This document shows, one piece after another, positions 8,110 to 16,492 of a stretch of 47,117 bases of DNA. The DNA lies in contig NZ_ARZY01000036.1 in the NCBI RefSeq assembly GCF_000568405.1, positions 1 to 47,117 of the forward strand, in the 5' to 3' direction. A model generated the notes under the pieces. It had not been told where the DNA came from. It ran no database searches and saw only the letters and a program-made list of their open reading frames with translations. The translations under genes were made by a program, and so were the position numbers. The stretch comes from Catenovulum agarivorans DS-2. Its GTDB lineage: Bacteria; Pseudomonadota; Gammaproteobacteria; Enterobacterales; Alteromonadaceae. Positions within the stretch are counted from its first letter, which is position 1; each line of letters starts with the position of its first letter.

Positions 8110-10173
8110 ATGACGTTTATTAACCGTATCAAAATAAAAACCCGCATCATTGCACTTGTTATGATCCCTCTAATTGTGACTGCTTTGTTAGCATTTGAAA
8201 AATTGAGGGATGCTCAATTAGCTTTAAAACAAGCAGAAAATTTAGAGGTATTGCAAAAATACGTTTACATCACAGCACCACTGTTATCAGCGTTACAACA
8301 GGAATTGCTCTATACCAAGATGTATTTGGGGCCGGGTGGTCCTTCTGAGCCCATAGGTATGGAGTACAAGCAAGATATGCTTAATGCCCGGATTCCAGTA
8401 GATAAGGCACTAAAAAACTACAAGGCATTTATTCAAAATCAGCAGCAATTTGCACAATTCGACCAATTCGTAAAAGATATTAATGCAGTTAAAGCGGCTT
8501 TGGAACGTTTTGAATTTGTCCGTGACTTAGCAAAAAAACGTTTGAAGAAGTTAAAAAACACTCCAGAAATGCAAGTGGAAGGTAAATACACATGGACGAT
8601 AAGAGGCTTTCAAAACTTGGTTGATAAACTGATTTATAGCACCAACCAAGTGGTGTTGTTGGCAGCAAAAAATGACAAATTATCGCTGTACGCAAATGCG
8701 TTTAAAAATTTAGTGTATGCACAAGACAATGGGCTAATACTGGTAAGTGTAGTATACCGAGGCATCACAGGTACCTTGACGGTCAACTTTTATGGCGATT
8801 TGATGAAACGTGCAGCGTTAGAAGCGTCATACTTAGACAACTTTATTCGTTTTTCTAGTCCAGAAACGGTTGAATATTATAATAAACAACTCGGCGACAA
8901 ACAGTTTTACCGATTTGCGGTAAACAAGTATGAACACATTCGTAGAAAAACCCTTGATTATGTTGATAAACCCATTGATTTAGATAAAGAAGAATGGCTA
9001 AAAATTGGTAGCCAAATCAGTCAAGGGTATGAGCGTGTTATCGACAAAAGTTTACAAGATATCGAAACTGCTAAAACGGAATTAATTGATGATGCGCAAT
9101 CGCAAGTATACAACTTAATTGGCTTGATTACCTTGCTGATTGTTTCGCTTGCTTTGCTGTCGTTAAAAATTATCATGAGTATCAATACCCCGCTTAAAGC
9201 ATTGATGGGCGATTTTGATAAGCTGGCGACGACTAAAGATATGACGTTACGGAGCCAAATTGAAGGGCAAAATGAACTCAGTTTAGTTGGCCATGCGTTT
9301 AATTCGTTGATCGGTACTTTTGAAAAAACTTTATCAAATGTGCGTGAAAAGATAGTCTCGCTTGATAGTATCTCTAAACGAGTAACCAGCTCAATGCAAG
9401 ACTCGATGCGACTGATTGACAATCAAAAAGAAGCGACCGAAAGTATTTCGGTCGCGGTAAACCAAATGACATCTACTACACACGAAGTTGCCTCGATGGC
9501 ATCTTCGACTTCTGAAACCGTTAAGCGTGTTTATGATATATCCGTGACCAGCCAGCAAGATGCAAACAGAACAAAAGCCACTATTGATGATTTGATTGTT
9601 GAGCTGGGTGAAACCAATGAGTTAGTTGTGAATTTGAACAATGAAGCCGATCAAATTAGTAATGTTTTACAAGTGATTAAAGGCATTTCTGAACAAACCA
9701 ATTTATTAGCGCTTAACGCCGCTATCGAAGCTGCTCGTGCTGGTGAAATGGGTCGTGGTTTTGCGGTTGTAGCTGATGAGGTTCGAAACTTATCTAAGCG
9801 CACTCAAGACTCAACTGAACAAATTCAAAATCAAATTGAAGCTTTGATCAGCGGTGCTTCACAAGCGACCAACAAAATGCAATCGTTGCAAACAAGTGGT
9901 CAAGCTGCGGGAGATATCGTAGAAAAAAGCACTGCAGCTTTTGCTGTTATTAACAGTGAATTAGATCAAATTACCGACATGTCGAGTCAAATAGCCGTTG
10001 CTGCTGAAGAACAAACCAATGTCGCGGACGAAATTAATCAACGCATTCATGCAATAAAAGACGATTCTGACGCAATGCACCTGCAAAGCCGAGAAACCTT
10101 GTCATCAATAGAAACCTTATCGCAAAACGGTGATCAGCTGTTAGCGAATATTTCAGAGTTTAATTTTAAATAA
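8110..10173 (+). CDS. Methyl-accepting chemotaxis protein with NIT-like sensor domain
   Basis: This is an inner-membrane chemoreceptor of 687 residues from the ATG at 8110, served by AAGGTG 7-12 bases upstream; an in-frame GTG at 8101 is part of that RBS. TM1 is at about residues 12-30. A long periplasmic helical domain (about 31-330) resembles nitrate/nitrite-sensing (NIT) domains, though its true ligand is unknown. TM2 is at about 336-356, then HAMP, then the signalling domain with the conserved hairpin tip [19 protein letters not shown]. It is closely paralogous to the receptor at 35770 across the whole length. Its place beside carbohydrate genes suggests taxis toward substrate or breakdown products. 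The two-component system follows 66 bp downstream. Confidence 0.93.
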   Translation: MTFINRIKIKTRIIALVMIPLIVTALLAFEKLRDAQLALKQAENLEVLQKYVYITAPLLSALQQELLYTKMYLGPGGPSEPIGMEYKQDMLNARIPVDKALKNYKAFIQNQQQFAQFDQFVKDINAVKAALERFEFVRDLAKKRLKKLKNTPEMQVEGKYTWTIRGFQNLVDKLIYSTNQVVLLAAKNDKLSLYANAFKNLVYAQDNGLILVSVVYRGITGTLTVNFYGDLMKRAALEASYLDNFIRFSSPETVEYYNKQLGDKQFYRFAVNKYEHIRRKTLDYVDKPIDLDKEEWLKIGSQISQGYERVIDKSLQDIETAKTELIDDAQSQVYNLIGLITLLIVSLALLSLKIIMSINTPLKALMGDFDKLATTKDMTLRSQIEGQNELSLVGHAFNSLIGTFEKTLSNVREKIVSLDSISKRVTSSMQDSMRLIDNQKEATESISVAVNQMTSTTHEVASMASSTSETVKRVYDISVTSQQDANRTKATIDDLIVELGETNELVVNLNNEADQISNVLQVIKGISEQTNLLALNAAIEAARAGEMGRGFAVVADEVRNLSKRTQDSTEQIQNQIEALISGASQATNKMQSLQTSGQAAGDIVEKSTAAFAVINSELDQITDMSSQIAVAAEEQTNVADEINQRIHAIKDDSDAMHLQSRETLSSIETLSQNGDQLLANISEFNFK

Positions 10174-10239
10174 TATTATCCAAAAGTATTTGTGAGTATA
10201 TACTGGGCATATTCTTTTTTACTCTTTAGGCTTGCAGTT

Positions 10240-10923
10240 ATGAAGTTATTGGTGGTGGAAGACAACGAGCATATTCGTAAATCAATCGTTCGTGCTTTCA
10301 AAGCTAATAAATATGTTGTAGACGACACTGGTGACGGTGAAGATGGCTTGTGGCACGCATTGGAATATAATTACGATGTAATCGTGCTTGATATTATGCT
10401 GCCCAAGCTAGATGGCAAACAGATTTTGCAAAAAATTCGCCAAGCAGGTAAAGACACCCCTGTATTGTTTTTAACAGCGCTAGACCAGCTAGACGATAAA
10501 ATTGAAGGTTTTAAAATCGGTGCGGATGATTACTTAGTAAAGTCTTTTGCAATAGAAGAATTACTCGCTAGGGTAGAAGCGCTTAGCCGTCGTCGCTATC
10601 AAGCCATTTCATCCGTCATTAAGGTGGCTGACTTAGAGCTCGACAGAAGCGCTCGAACAGTTAGTCGCAATGGCCAATTGTTATCGATGACGCCTCAATC
10701 CTTCTCGTTGCTCGAACTATTTATGCTGCGTAAAGGTCAGGTCATTTCTCGTAGTGAAATTGAACAGTGTATATATGATGAGCATGTCAACCCGATGAGC
10801 AATGTGGTCGAATCTGCTATATATGCTCTTCGCAAAGCGTTACAAGTTGATAAATCACAACCGCAGTTAATTCAAACTAAACGGGGCATGGGATATTATT
10901 TACAGGATCCCGGTTGTGAATAG
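10240..10923 (+). CDS. OmpR/QseB-type response regulator
   Basis: This encodes 227 residues from the ATG at 10240 (TAGG upstream); an in-frame start at 10192 would add an unlikely hydrophobic leader. The receiver domain (1-115) has acidic D8 and the phospho-acceptor D51 in VLDIMLP. The conserved lysine is in YLVKSF, where almost all homologues have KPF. The C-terminal winged helix (about 130-225) ends with TKRGMGYYL, as in OmpR, QseB and PhoP proteins. The stop overlaps the GTG start of the kinase by 8 bp, so the two are translationally coupled. A candidate binding site, GCTCAT-N5-GCTCAT, lies ahead of the EF-hand gene just downstream. Confidence 0.95.
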   Translation: MKLLVVEDNEHIRKSIVRAFKANKYVVDDTGDGEDGLWHALEYNYDVIVLDIMLPKLDGKQILQKIRQAGKDTPVLFLTALDQLDDKIEGFKIGADDYLVKSFAIEELLARVEALSRRRYQAISSVIKVADLELDRSARTVSRNGQLLSMTPQSFSLLELFMLRKGQVISRSEIEQCIYDEHVNPMSNVVESAIYALRKALQVDKSQPQLIQTKRGMGYYLQDPGCE

Positions 10924-12295
10924 TTTAAGAAATCAGCTGCTGGGCTGGTTATTACCCAGCTTTATTGCTTTGTATACGATTGCGGCGGTTAGCCTATATC
11001 AAGTTGAGAAAGCACAGCAATATGAAAAATTAGATCAACAACTGCGCCATGTGGTCAATATGATGCGCTCAGAACTACTTCGCTCGCCTGGTAAAAGTCG
11101 TGAGCAACGTCTTTCTATAGAAAACCTACAAAGAGTATTGGCATTGGTCAGTGAAGATGAGCGGATTAACACACTCTATTATCAAGTGCTAAATCATAAA
11201 AAAGAATTGGTGTTGCGTTCAGAGTCACTGGCAGAAGTGCAGTTGCATATTCGTCCTGGTCCTATGATGTATACTCAAGCCTATACGGAAGATTTAACTC
11301 TTTATATTCGTAATGTATCTATACCTGAACGCCGTTTACGCAATCGACTGGTGGTTAGTATTGCACTTGATAACGCTGAGGCTATCAGCAAATTATCCCA
11401 GTACAAACAGCTGTTAATACTAGGTGGTGTGGTGTTCTGTTTGTTGTTTGCTTTGATTCTTATTTTTGTATTACGAAAGACTCTTCGTCCAGTCGAAAAT
11501 TTAGCACAGCTAGCTGCAAACATGAATGCAGATAACTTGTCACAGCGTTTTGCTGCCAATGCAATGCCATCAGAAATTAGACCTTTTATAAATAAGTTAA
11601 ATGATTTAATCAGCAGGTTAGATAATAGTTTTGCGCGTGAACGGCAATTTAGTAACGATTTAGCCCATGAAATGCGAACGCCGTTGGCCGCAATACGATC
11701 AGTCGCAGAGGTAGCGCAAAAGTGGCCGAGTGACAATATTAACGATGAACTTGCAGACATCGAATTATTAAGCAAACAAATGCAAAATATGGTTGATACG
11801 CTACTGACGCTTGCACGGTTAGATTCGGACAACCATAAACTTGAAGAAGAAAATATTGCGCTGGCACCATTTTTACAGCACATAGTTAAATTACATGAAA
11901 AGGCAATTTTAACCAAGCAACTGACATTTAAACTGAATGAGATAGACGCGGATGCAAGCTTACATACAGATAAAAATCTATTTCATATTCTATGGTCTAA
12001 TTTAATTGGCAACGCAGTGAGTTACGCGCCAAACGGTACACAAGTTAAACTGATGCATACAGTTGGTTGTGTCAGTATTTGTAATGTTTGTGACGGTTTA
12101 ACTGAAGCTGATTTAGACAATATATTTGAGCGCTTTTGGCGACACGACAGTGCGCGCACTAACCAAGCCCACAGTGGTTTAGGATTGTCTATTGCTAAAC
12201 GCTGTGCCCAATTAATGCAAGGGCAACTGACAGTTGAATTGCAACAGCATGAATCTGGTACACAAATATATTTTCACTTTTTTTATAAAAAATAA
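10916..12295 (+). CDS. Sensor histidine kinase (QseC/CarS-like)
   Basis: This encodes 459 residues from a GTG start at 10916 overlapping the response-regulator stop. TM1 is at about residues 8-28. A periplasmic sensor of about 135 residues follows, then TM2 (about 166-187) and HAMP (about 188-240). The phospho-acceptor H251 is in NDLAHEMRTPLAAI. The ATPase domain has the N box LIGNAVSYAPNG and the G box HSGLGLSIAKR. The architecture matches QseC and the calcium-responsive CarS kinases of Vibrio and Pseudomonas. The next gene encodes a secreted EF-hand protein, so a divalent-cation signal is plausible but not shown. Confidence 0.95.
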   Translation: MNSLRNQLLGWLLPSFIALYTIAAVSLYQVEKAQQYEKLDQQLRHVVNMMRSELLRSPGKSREQRLSIENLQRVLALVSEDERINTLYYQVLNHKKELVLRSESLAEVQLHIRPGPMMYTQAYTEDLTLYIRNVSIPERRLRNRLVVSIALDNAEAISKLSQYKQLLILGGVVFCLLFALILIFVLRKTLRPVENLAQLAANMNADNLSQRFAANAMPSEIRPFINKLNDLISRLDNSFARERQFSNDLAHEMRTPLAAIRSVAEVAQKWPSDNINDELADIELLSKQMQNMVDTLLTLARLDSDNHKLEEENIALAPFLQHIVKLHEKAILTKQLTFKLNEIDADASLHTDKNLFHILWSNLIGNAVSYAPNGTQVKLMHTVGCVSICNVCDGLTEADLDNIFERFWRHDSARTNQAHSGLGLSIAKRCAQLMQGQLTVELQQHESGTQIYFHFFYKK

Positions 12296-12310
12296 TAAAT
12301 ATTTTAGTTT

Positions 12311-12344
12311 GCTCATCTTACGCTCATATAGCTTTTTATAAGAT
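12311..12344 (+). promoter_or_regulatory. Candidate response-regulator box and -10 of the EF-hand gene
   Basis: GCTCAT (12311-12316) is repeated exactly at 12322-12327, giving a 6-5-6 direct repeat with 11-bp period, the geometry bound by OmpR-family dimers such as PmrA. A -10-like TAAGAT lies at 12339-12344, so the box would cover the -35 region, as expected for activation by the adjacent response regulator. Confidence 0.5.
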
Positions 12345-12376
12345 AACCTCGTCAACTAAACAAAGAGGTAATTTAC

Positions 12377-12832
12377 ATGAAAACTTTAACTACACTCATT
12401 TTAGCTTCATTGTTAACTGTTAGTGCAACAGCAAGTGCTGAGGGCGACCATGGCAAAATGCATAAACGTGTTAGTCCATTACACAAATTATTTGATGCCA
12501 ATAAAGACGGTGTTATCGACGCGGGTGAAATAAGCAACTCAACCACGGTGTTAAATGGCTTAGATGTTAACCAAGATGGCCAACTTGATAAGGTTGATTT
12601 TAAAGCCTTGCGTGAAGCCCATGGTGATGAGATGCGTAAGCACAAGCGTAAAGGCAAAAAGCATTGCGGTAAAAAAGCTATTTTTGCGAAAAAAGATAGC
12701 AACAAAGATGGTGTGTTAGATAGCTCAGAAATCAAAGCCGAATTTATTGAAAAGTTTGATAGCGACCAAGATGGTGTTGTGAGCAAACAAGAAGTCAAAG
12801 ATAAATTCGCCGAAAGACGCTCAGCCAAATAA
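12377..12832 (+). CDS. Secreted EF-hand calcium-binding protein
   Basis: This encodes 151 residues with a signal peptide (1-21, ending ASA) and an AGAGG RBS. Four EF-hand loops are visible: DANKDGVIDAGE, DVNQDGQLDKVD, DSNKDGVLDSSE and DSDQDGVVSKQE, arranged as two pairs separated by a very basic linker (about residues 88-105, rich in K and H). It is probably a periplasmic Ca2+ buffer or sensor. It is downstream of the two-component pair with its own likely promoter carrying an 11-bp-period direct repeat. EF-hand or OB-fold secreted proteins next to QseBC/CarRS systems are often targets of those systems, so feedback on the kinase is a reasonable inference. The long minus-strand frame over this gene is a shadow. 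Confidence 0.92.
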   Translation: MKTLTTLILASLLTVSATASAEGDHGKMHKRVSPLHKLFDANKDGVIDAGEISNSTTVLNGLDVNQDGQLDKVDFKALREAHGDEMRKHKRKGKKHCGKKAIFAKKDSNKDGVLDSSEIKAEFIEKFDSDQDGVVSKQEVKDKFAERRSAK

Positions 12833-13160
12833 GCTTGAATAGTTAGACGTATTCCCAATCAAGCGTTGTCACGCAAGTTGCAACGCTTTATCCCCTTAAT
12901 AAAAAATACCCATTTATGTAGCTCGCTACACTTCAATCGCTATGCCTTGGATAGATACTAGGCAAACTGCTGAAAAATTGTGCTCGAAAGAACAGCAGGC
13001 CTTTGATTCAGTTTATCAGTAAAAATCACTCAAGAGATATTCAAAATGTTTAAGGTATGTTGCAAAAATGTATCTTTTAAAGGTTGTTGTTTGCTTTATG
13101 TTGATTTAATATGATTAAAAATAATCGTTAGTGGTTTGTTTGTCGTATAGTGAGGGCAAT
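12833..13160. other. Intergenic region with hairpins, no gene seen
   Basis: These 328 bases contain an 8-bp stem, AAGCGTTG (12861-12868) with CAACGCTT (12881-12888), which is a weak terminator for the EF-hand gene. A small hairpin, GTAGCTCGCTAC, lies at about 12918-12929 and a CTGCTG/CAGCAG pair at about 12969-13000. The right end carries the TGATT-N5-TGATT site. A small RNA is possible but nothing specific supports one. Confidence 0.4.
13102..13116 (+). promoter_or_regulatory. TGATT-N5-TGATT direct repeat (putative regulon operator)
   Basis: TGATT TAATA TGATT ends 44 bp before the ATG at 13161. The 15-mer is identical to the one at 21014-21028. Confidence 0.65.
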
Positions 13161-13985
13161 ATGAAAGGTAATAATTTTTTAATGCTGTTTTTAAGGGTTA
13201 CTTCGGTGGCTATGCTGTGTTTATTGATAGCTGCAAAGGCATTTGCATTTGACCTGAAAGTTCCTAAACCATCAGACCCTGCCCATAACCATAAAATAGC
13301 TTTATTAAAACTGGTTGTTCAGCATGCACCAGAGCACAATATCAACTTGGTTGAAATACCTACGGGTAACCGACGATATCAAATTAGTTTAATTGATACA
13401 GGCGACCTAGATTTAATGTGGGCACCTAAAAATAACGAGTTAGAGCAACAAATGCGTGCAGTACAAGTTGCGTTAGACCAAGATGTATTGGGGGTTACCG
13501 GCCTAATTGTGCGTAAATCTGATGTCGGTCGCTTCAGTGCCTTGAGCAATATTAATCAATTAAAATCGTTGAAAGCGGGTGTACAAAAAGCATCGGTTAC
13601 ACGACGGATTTTGGAAGCGCACAATTTCACTGCTGTATCTACACTGCGCGGCAGTTTTGCACATATGCTGGATGGTGGCCGGTTTGACTACTACTTGACC
13701 CCTATTTTTAAAGCTCAAACTGTGGTTGATCGCTGGGCCGCTCAAGAGAACATAGAAGATGTAATGGTGCATCCAGATGTACTAATTAAACTACCCTTAA
13801 CCAGCTATTTTTACGTTAGAAAAGATAATCAGAGACTAGCGAGTATTATTACAGACGCTCTGCATAATGCGATTGAATCAGGCGATTTTGAAGCTTTACT
13901 TAAGCAAAGCCACGAATACAAAGCGGCGGAAGTTTATTTGAATAATCAAAATCAAACTATATTCGACGTAACTGGTTCAATTTGA
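13161..13985 (+). CDS. Periplasmic solute-binding-like protein (SBP_bac_3 type)
   Basis: This encodes 274 residues from the ATG at 13161, preceded by GAGGG; an in-frame upstream start at 13131 lacks an RBS. A long signal peptide (about 1-31, ending AFA) leads to a two-lobed domain resembling family-3 extracellular solute-binding proteins: GDLDLMWAP early, LKAGVQKASVTRRILEAHNF at the lobe switch and FDYYLTP near the hinge. No ABC permease or ATPase lies nearby, so it may instead present ligand to a chemoreceptor or sensor kinase, or act as a detached sensor. The TGATT-N5-TGATT site upstream links it to the GMC, BNR_4 and aldolase genes. The ligand is unknown. Confidence 0.75.
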   Translation: MKGNNFLMLFLRVTSVAMLCLLIAAKAFAFDLKVPKPSDPAHNHKIALLKLVVQHAPEHNINLVEIPTGNRRYQISLIDTGDLDLMWAPKNNELEQQMRAVQVALDQDVLGVTGLIVRKSDVGRFSALSNINQLKSLKAGVQKASVTRRILEAHNFTAVSTLRGSFAHMLDGGRFDYYLTPIFKAQTVVDRWAAQENIEDVMVHPDVLIKLPLTSYFYVRKDNQRLASIITDALHNAIESGDFEALLKQSHEYKAAEVYLNNQNQTIFDVTGSI

Positions 13986-14026
13986 CTAGGTGATACTGGC
14001 TTTACATTGTTTTAATTGAAATAAAT

Positions 14027-14041
14027 TGATTGAATGTGATT
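14027..14041 (+). promoter_or_regulatory. TGATT-N5-TGATT direct repeat (putative regulon operator)
   Basis: TGATT GAATG TGATT ends 49 bp before the GMC start at 14091. A -10-like TATATT follows at about 14054-14059. Confidence 0.65.
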
Positions 14042-14090
14042 GTTTTGTTGCGGTATATTAAATTAGGTTAAAAATAATAGAAAAACAAAT

Positions 14091-15809
14091 ATGAAACAGA
14101 GTGAATTTGACGTAATAGTTGTAGGTTCTGGCATTACAGGTGGTTGGGCCGCAAAAGAGTTTTGTGAGAAAGGCTTCAACACCTTAGTGATTGAACGCGG
14201 TCGGAATGTTGAACATCGAGGCCCTGAATATACAGATATGCTGGCGCCGTGGCAGATTGAAAACCGCGATCTTATCCCTGAAAGCTTTTCTGAAGAAGGT
14301 CGTTATCCTCATATCTTGGGTAAAGGGTATTTGAGAAACTCGACTAAACAATTTTTTACCGACGAAAAAGAACATCCTATTTCGTACCCAGAGGACAAGC
14401 CATTTATGTGGGTACGAGGTTATCAATTGGGAGGACGCTCGTTAACTTGGGGCCGACAAGTTTTACGGTGGAGTAAAAAAGATTTTGAATCAAACGCTAA
14501 AGATGGTCATGGTGTACCTTGGCCAATAGGCTATGACGACTTGGCTCCGTGGTACGATTATGTTGAATCATTTATCGGTGTATCTGCCAACAAAGATGGT
14601 TTAGACGCTGTTCCTGATGGTGTGTTTCAAAAGCCATGGGAGATGAGTGCGCCAGAAAAACATATTGCGAGTAATCTAGCTAAGCATTATGACGACCGCC
14701 GTTTAATAGTGGGTCGTGCAGCTAACTTAACAGAACCAACCCAAGAGCAATTAGAGTTGGGTCGAGGGCCATGTCAGGCACGTTCTTATTGTAAAAAAGG
14801 CTGTAGCTTTGGTGGTTATTTTAGTTCTTTATCTGCCACTTTACCTGCGGCAAAACGCACTGGAAAATTAACTTTAGTAACCGACTCTATAGTCGCAACT
14901 GTAGACTACGATGAGCAATCGGGTAAAGCTTCGGGTGTGACTGTGATTGATGCACACACCAAAGAAAAACGCAGTTACAAAGCGCGAGTCGTATTTTTAT
15001 GCGCCTCAGCTTTGGGGTCAATTCAAATATTATTAAATTCGAAATCAAAAAGCTTTCCAAACGGTATTGCTAACTCAAGTGGTACTGTTGGTCGCTACAT
15101 TATGGACCATTACACTGGGGTGATAGCTGATGGTGAAGTGCCAGGGTTTGAAGATAAATATAATTATGGGCGCAGACCAATCGCGACTTACATTCCGAAC
15201 TATCGACATGAGCAACACCCAGGGACCGACTTTATTCGTGGTTATGGTTATCAAGCAACGGCAACTCAGCGTAAAAACACAGGTACAACTGCAAAACGAG
15301 TAGGTATTGGTGCTGAAGTAAAAGCACAAGCAAGACAACCTGCACCTTGGCGTTTCTTGGCGTTAATGTATGGTGAAATGTTGCCTTATTACGATAATGT
15401 TGCGAGTTTACACCCTACAAAAACTGACCAGTGGGGTATTCCACTATTGCATATTGATGCGACCATTAAAGAAAATGAACGCAAGCAAATTAGGCAAGCG
15501 ACTAAAGATATTAAAGAAATGCTCGAAATTGGTGGTTGCACCGACATAAACCTTCGTGTAGTTCCTGAAACAGAGCACATCAAAATAGGTGATAGAATTC
15601 ACGAAATGGGTGGCGCGTGCATGGGAGATGACCCGAATACTTCGGTACTCAACAAATGGGCGCAAGCACACGATGTGCAGAATCTATTCGTCACTGATGG
15701 GGCATGTATGTCTTCTTGCGCAACACAAAACCCATCGCTTACCTATATGGCGATTACGGCCCGGTCGGCTAATTACGCGGCTAAATTATTAGAATCTGGC
15801 GAACTATAA
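14091..15809 (+). CDS. GMC-family oxidoreductase (sugar dehydrogenase large subunit)
   Basis: This FAD enzyme of 572 residues is expected to oxidise a sugar or sugar-alcohol hydroxyl. The dinucleotide fold at the N-terminus has GSGITGGWAA followed by ERG. The GGRSLTWGRQVLRW block lies at about residue 111-124. The C-terminal half has the GMC active-site histidine in HEMGGACMG and asparagine in TQNPSLTYMA. It has no signal peptide, while the gene 11 bases downstream encodes the Tat-exported gluconate 2-dehydrogenase subunit 3 homologue, so the pair is probably exported folded. Such pairs occur in 3-keto-glycoside pathways together with DUF1080 hydrolases, as found at 3629. No cytochrome subunit is encoded nearby, leaving the electron acceptor open. 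Confidence 0.92.
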   Translation: MKQSEFDVIVVGSGITGGWAAKEFCEKGFNTLVIERGRNVEHRGPEYTDMLAPWQIENRDLIPESFSEEGRYPHILGKGYLRNSTKQFFTDEKEHPISYPEDKPFMWVRGYQLGGRSLTWGRQVLRWSKKDFESNAKDGHGVPWPIGYDDLAPWYDYVESFIGVSANKDGLDAVPDGVFQKPWEMSAPEKHIASNLAKHYDDRRLIVGRAANLTEPTQEQLELGRGPCQARSYCKKGCSFGGYFSSLSATLPAAKRTGKLTLVTDSIVATVDYDEQSGKASGVTVIDAHTKEKRSYKARVVFLCASALGSIQILLNSKSKSFPNGIANSSGTVGRYIMDHYTGVIADGEVPGFEDKYNYGRRPIATYIPNYRHEQHPGTDFIRGYGYQATATQRKNTGTTAKRVGIGAEVKAQARQPAPWRFLALMYGEMLPYYDNVASLHPTKTDQWGIPLLHIDATIKENERKQIRQATKDIKEMLEIGGCTDINLRVVPETEHIKIGDRIHEMGGACMGDDPNTSVLNKWAQAHDVQNLFVTDGACMSSCATQNPSLTYMAITARSANYAAKLLESGEL

Positions 15810-15820
15810 GAGGTAACAAC

Positions 15821-16399
15821 ATGAAAGATTTAAAAATTACCCGACGCGTATTTTTAGGTGGTTTGGGTGCATCTGCAATTGTTGTTACCGCGCCCGTGCT
15901 GGCGAGTGTGGTCAATGCCGATACGGGCATTCAACAGGTGACAAAAGCAGGTCAATTTTTTACCGCTAACGAGTTAACTGTGCTGGTGGATGTTGCCGAG
16001 ATTATGATCCCTCGTACTGATACCCCAGGCGCAACTGACGTCCATGTAATGCCTGTGCTCGATGCAATGATGCTCACATGGGCGGGCGATAGTACTAAAT
16101 CACAGTTCAAAGCCTTGGTTCAGCAAATTGAGCAGCTAGCAAAAAATTCTTTTGAGCAAGAATATATTCAATTAGACCAAGCGAGTCGTAATCTATTGAT
16201 TTCAGAATTGGACAAAAGAGCATTTGCCAATACCAAAACTGACTTGTCTGAAAATTACCGTGAGTTTAAAGAATTGGTATTCCACATTTACTACACCTCA
16301 GAAGAAGCCAACCCTGACTACAAAGTGATACCTGGTGGGTATAGAGGCGATATTACCAAGTTGGAGCTAATTGAAATAAACAAGCGAGGGTATTTATAA
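15821..16399 (+). CDS. Gluconate 2-dehydrogenase subunit 3 family protein (Tat-exported)
   Basis: This encodes 192 residues with the RBS AGAGG. The N-terminus carries a twin-arginine signal: TRRVFLGG at residues 7-14, followed by a hydrophobic stretch ending ASVVNA. The mature region matches the small subunit of membrane-bound gluconate and fructose dehydrogenases (PF13618), with FTANELTVLVDVAEIMIPRT near its start. In known enzymes this subunit carries the GMC flavoprotein through the Tat system and stabilises it. It is in an operon with the GMC gene (11-base gap). The downstream hairpins at 16406-16474 separate it from the converging sulfatase gene. Confidence 0.9.
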   Translation: MKDLKITRRVFLGGLGASAIVVTAPVLASVVNADTGIQQVTKAGQFFTANELTVLVDVAEIMIPRTDTPGATDVHVMPVLDAMMLTWAGDSTKSQFKALVQQIEQLAKNSFEQEYIQLDQASRNLLISELDKRAFANTKTDLSENYREFKELVFHIYYTSEEANPDYKVIPGGYRGDITKLELIEINKRGYL

Positions 16400-16405
16400 C
16401 AATAT

Positions 16406-16474
16406 CACCAGCGATATATTTAAATACATCGCTGGTGCATGAAACATCGGGTAATTGCTTGAGCAATGATGTTT
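16406..16474. terminator. Two hairpins between converging genes
   Basis: CACCAGCGAT (16406-16415) pairs perfectly with ATCGCTGGTG (16428-16437). A second, nested structure pairs AAACATC (16442-16448) with GATGTTT (16468-16474) around ATTGCT-TG-AGCAAT. T tracts are poor, so termination may rely on structure or Rho. Confidence 0.55.
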
Positions 16475-16492
16475 AGGCAGGTAGTGACTTCG

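Noticed and set aside
11302-11916. Minus-strand frame of 204 codons within the histidine kinase gene
   Set aside because: The composition is serine- and cysteine-rich as expected from reading the complement of a coding strand; the kinase has all catalytic boxes.
12373-12858. Minus-strand frame of 161 codons over the EF-hand gene
   Set aside because: It is antisense to a clear four-EF-hand secreted protein, has no RBS or motif, and reflects codon bias of the real gene.
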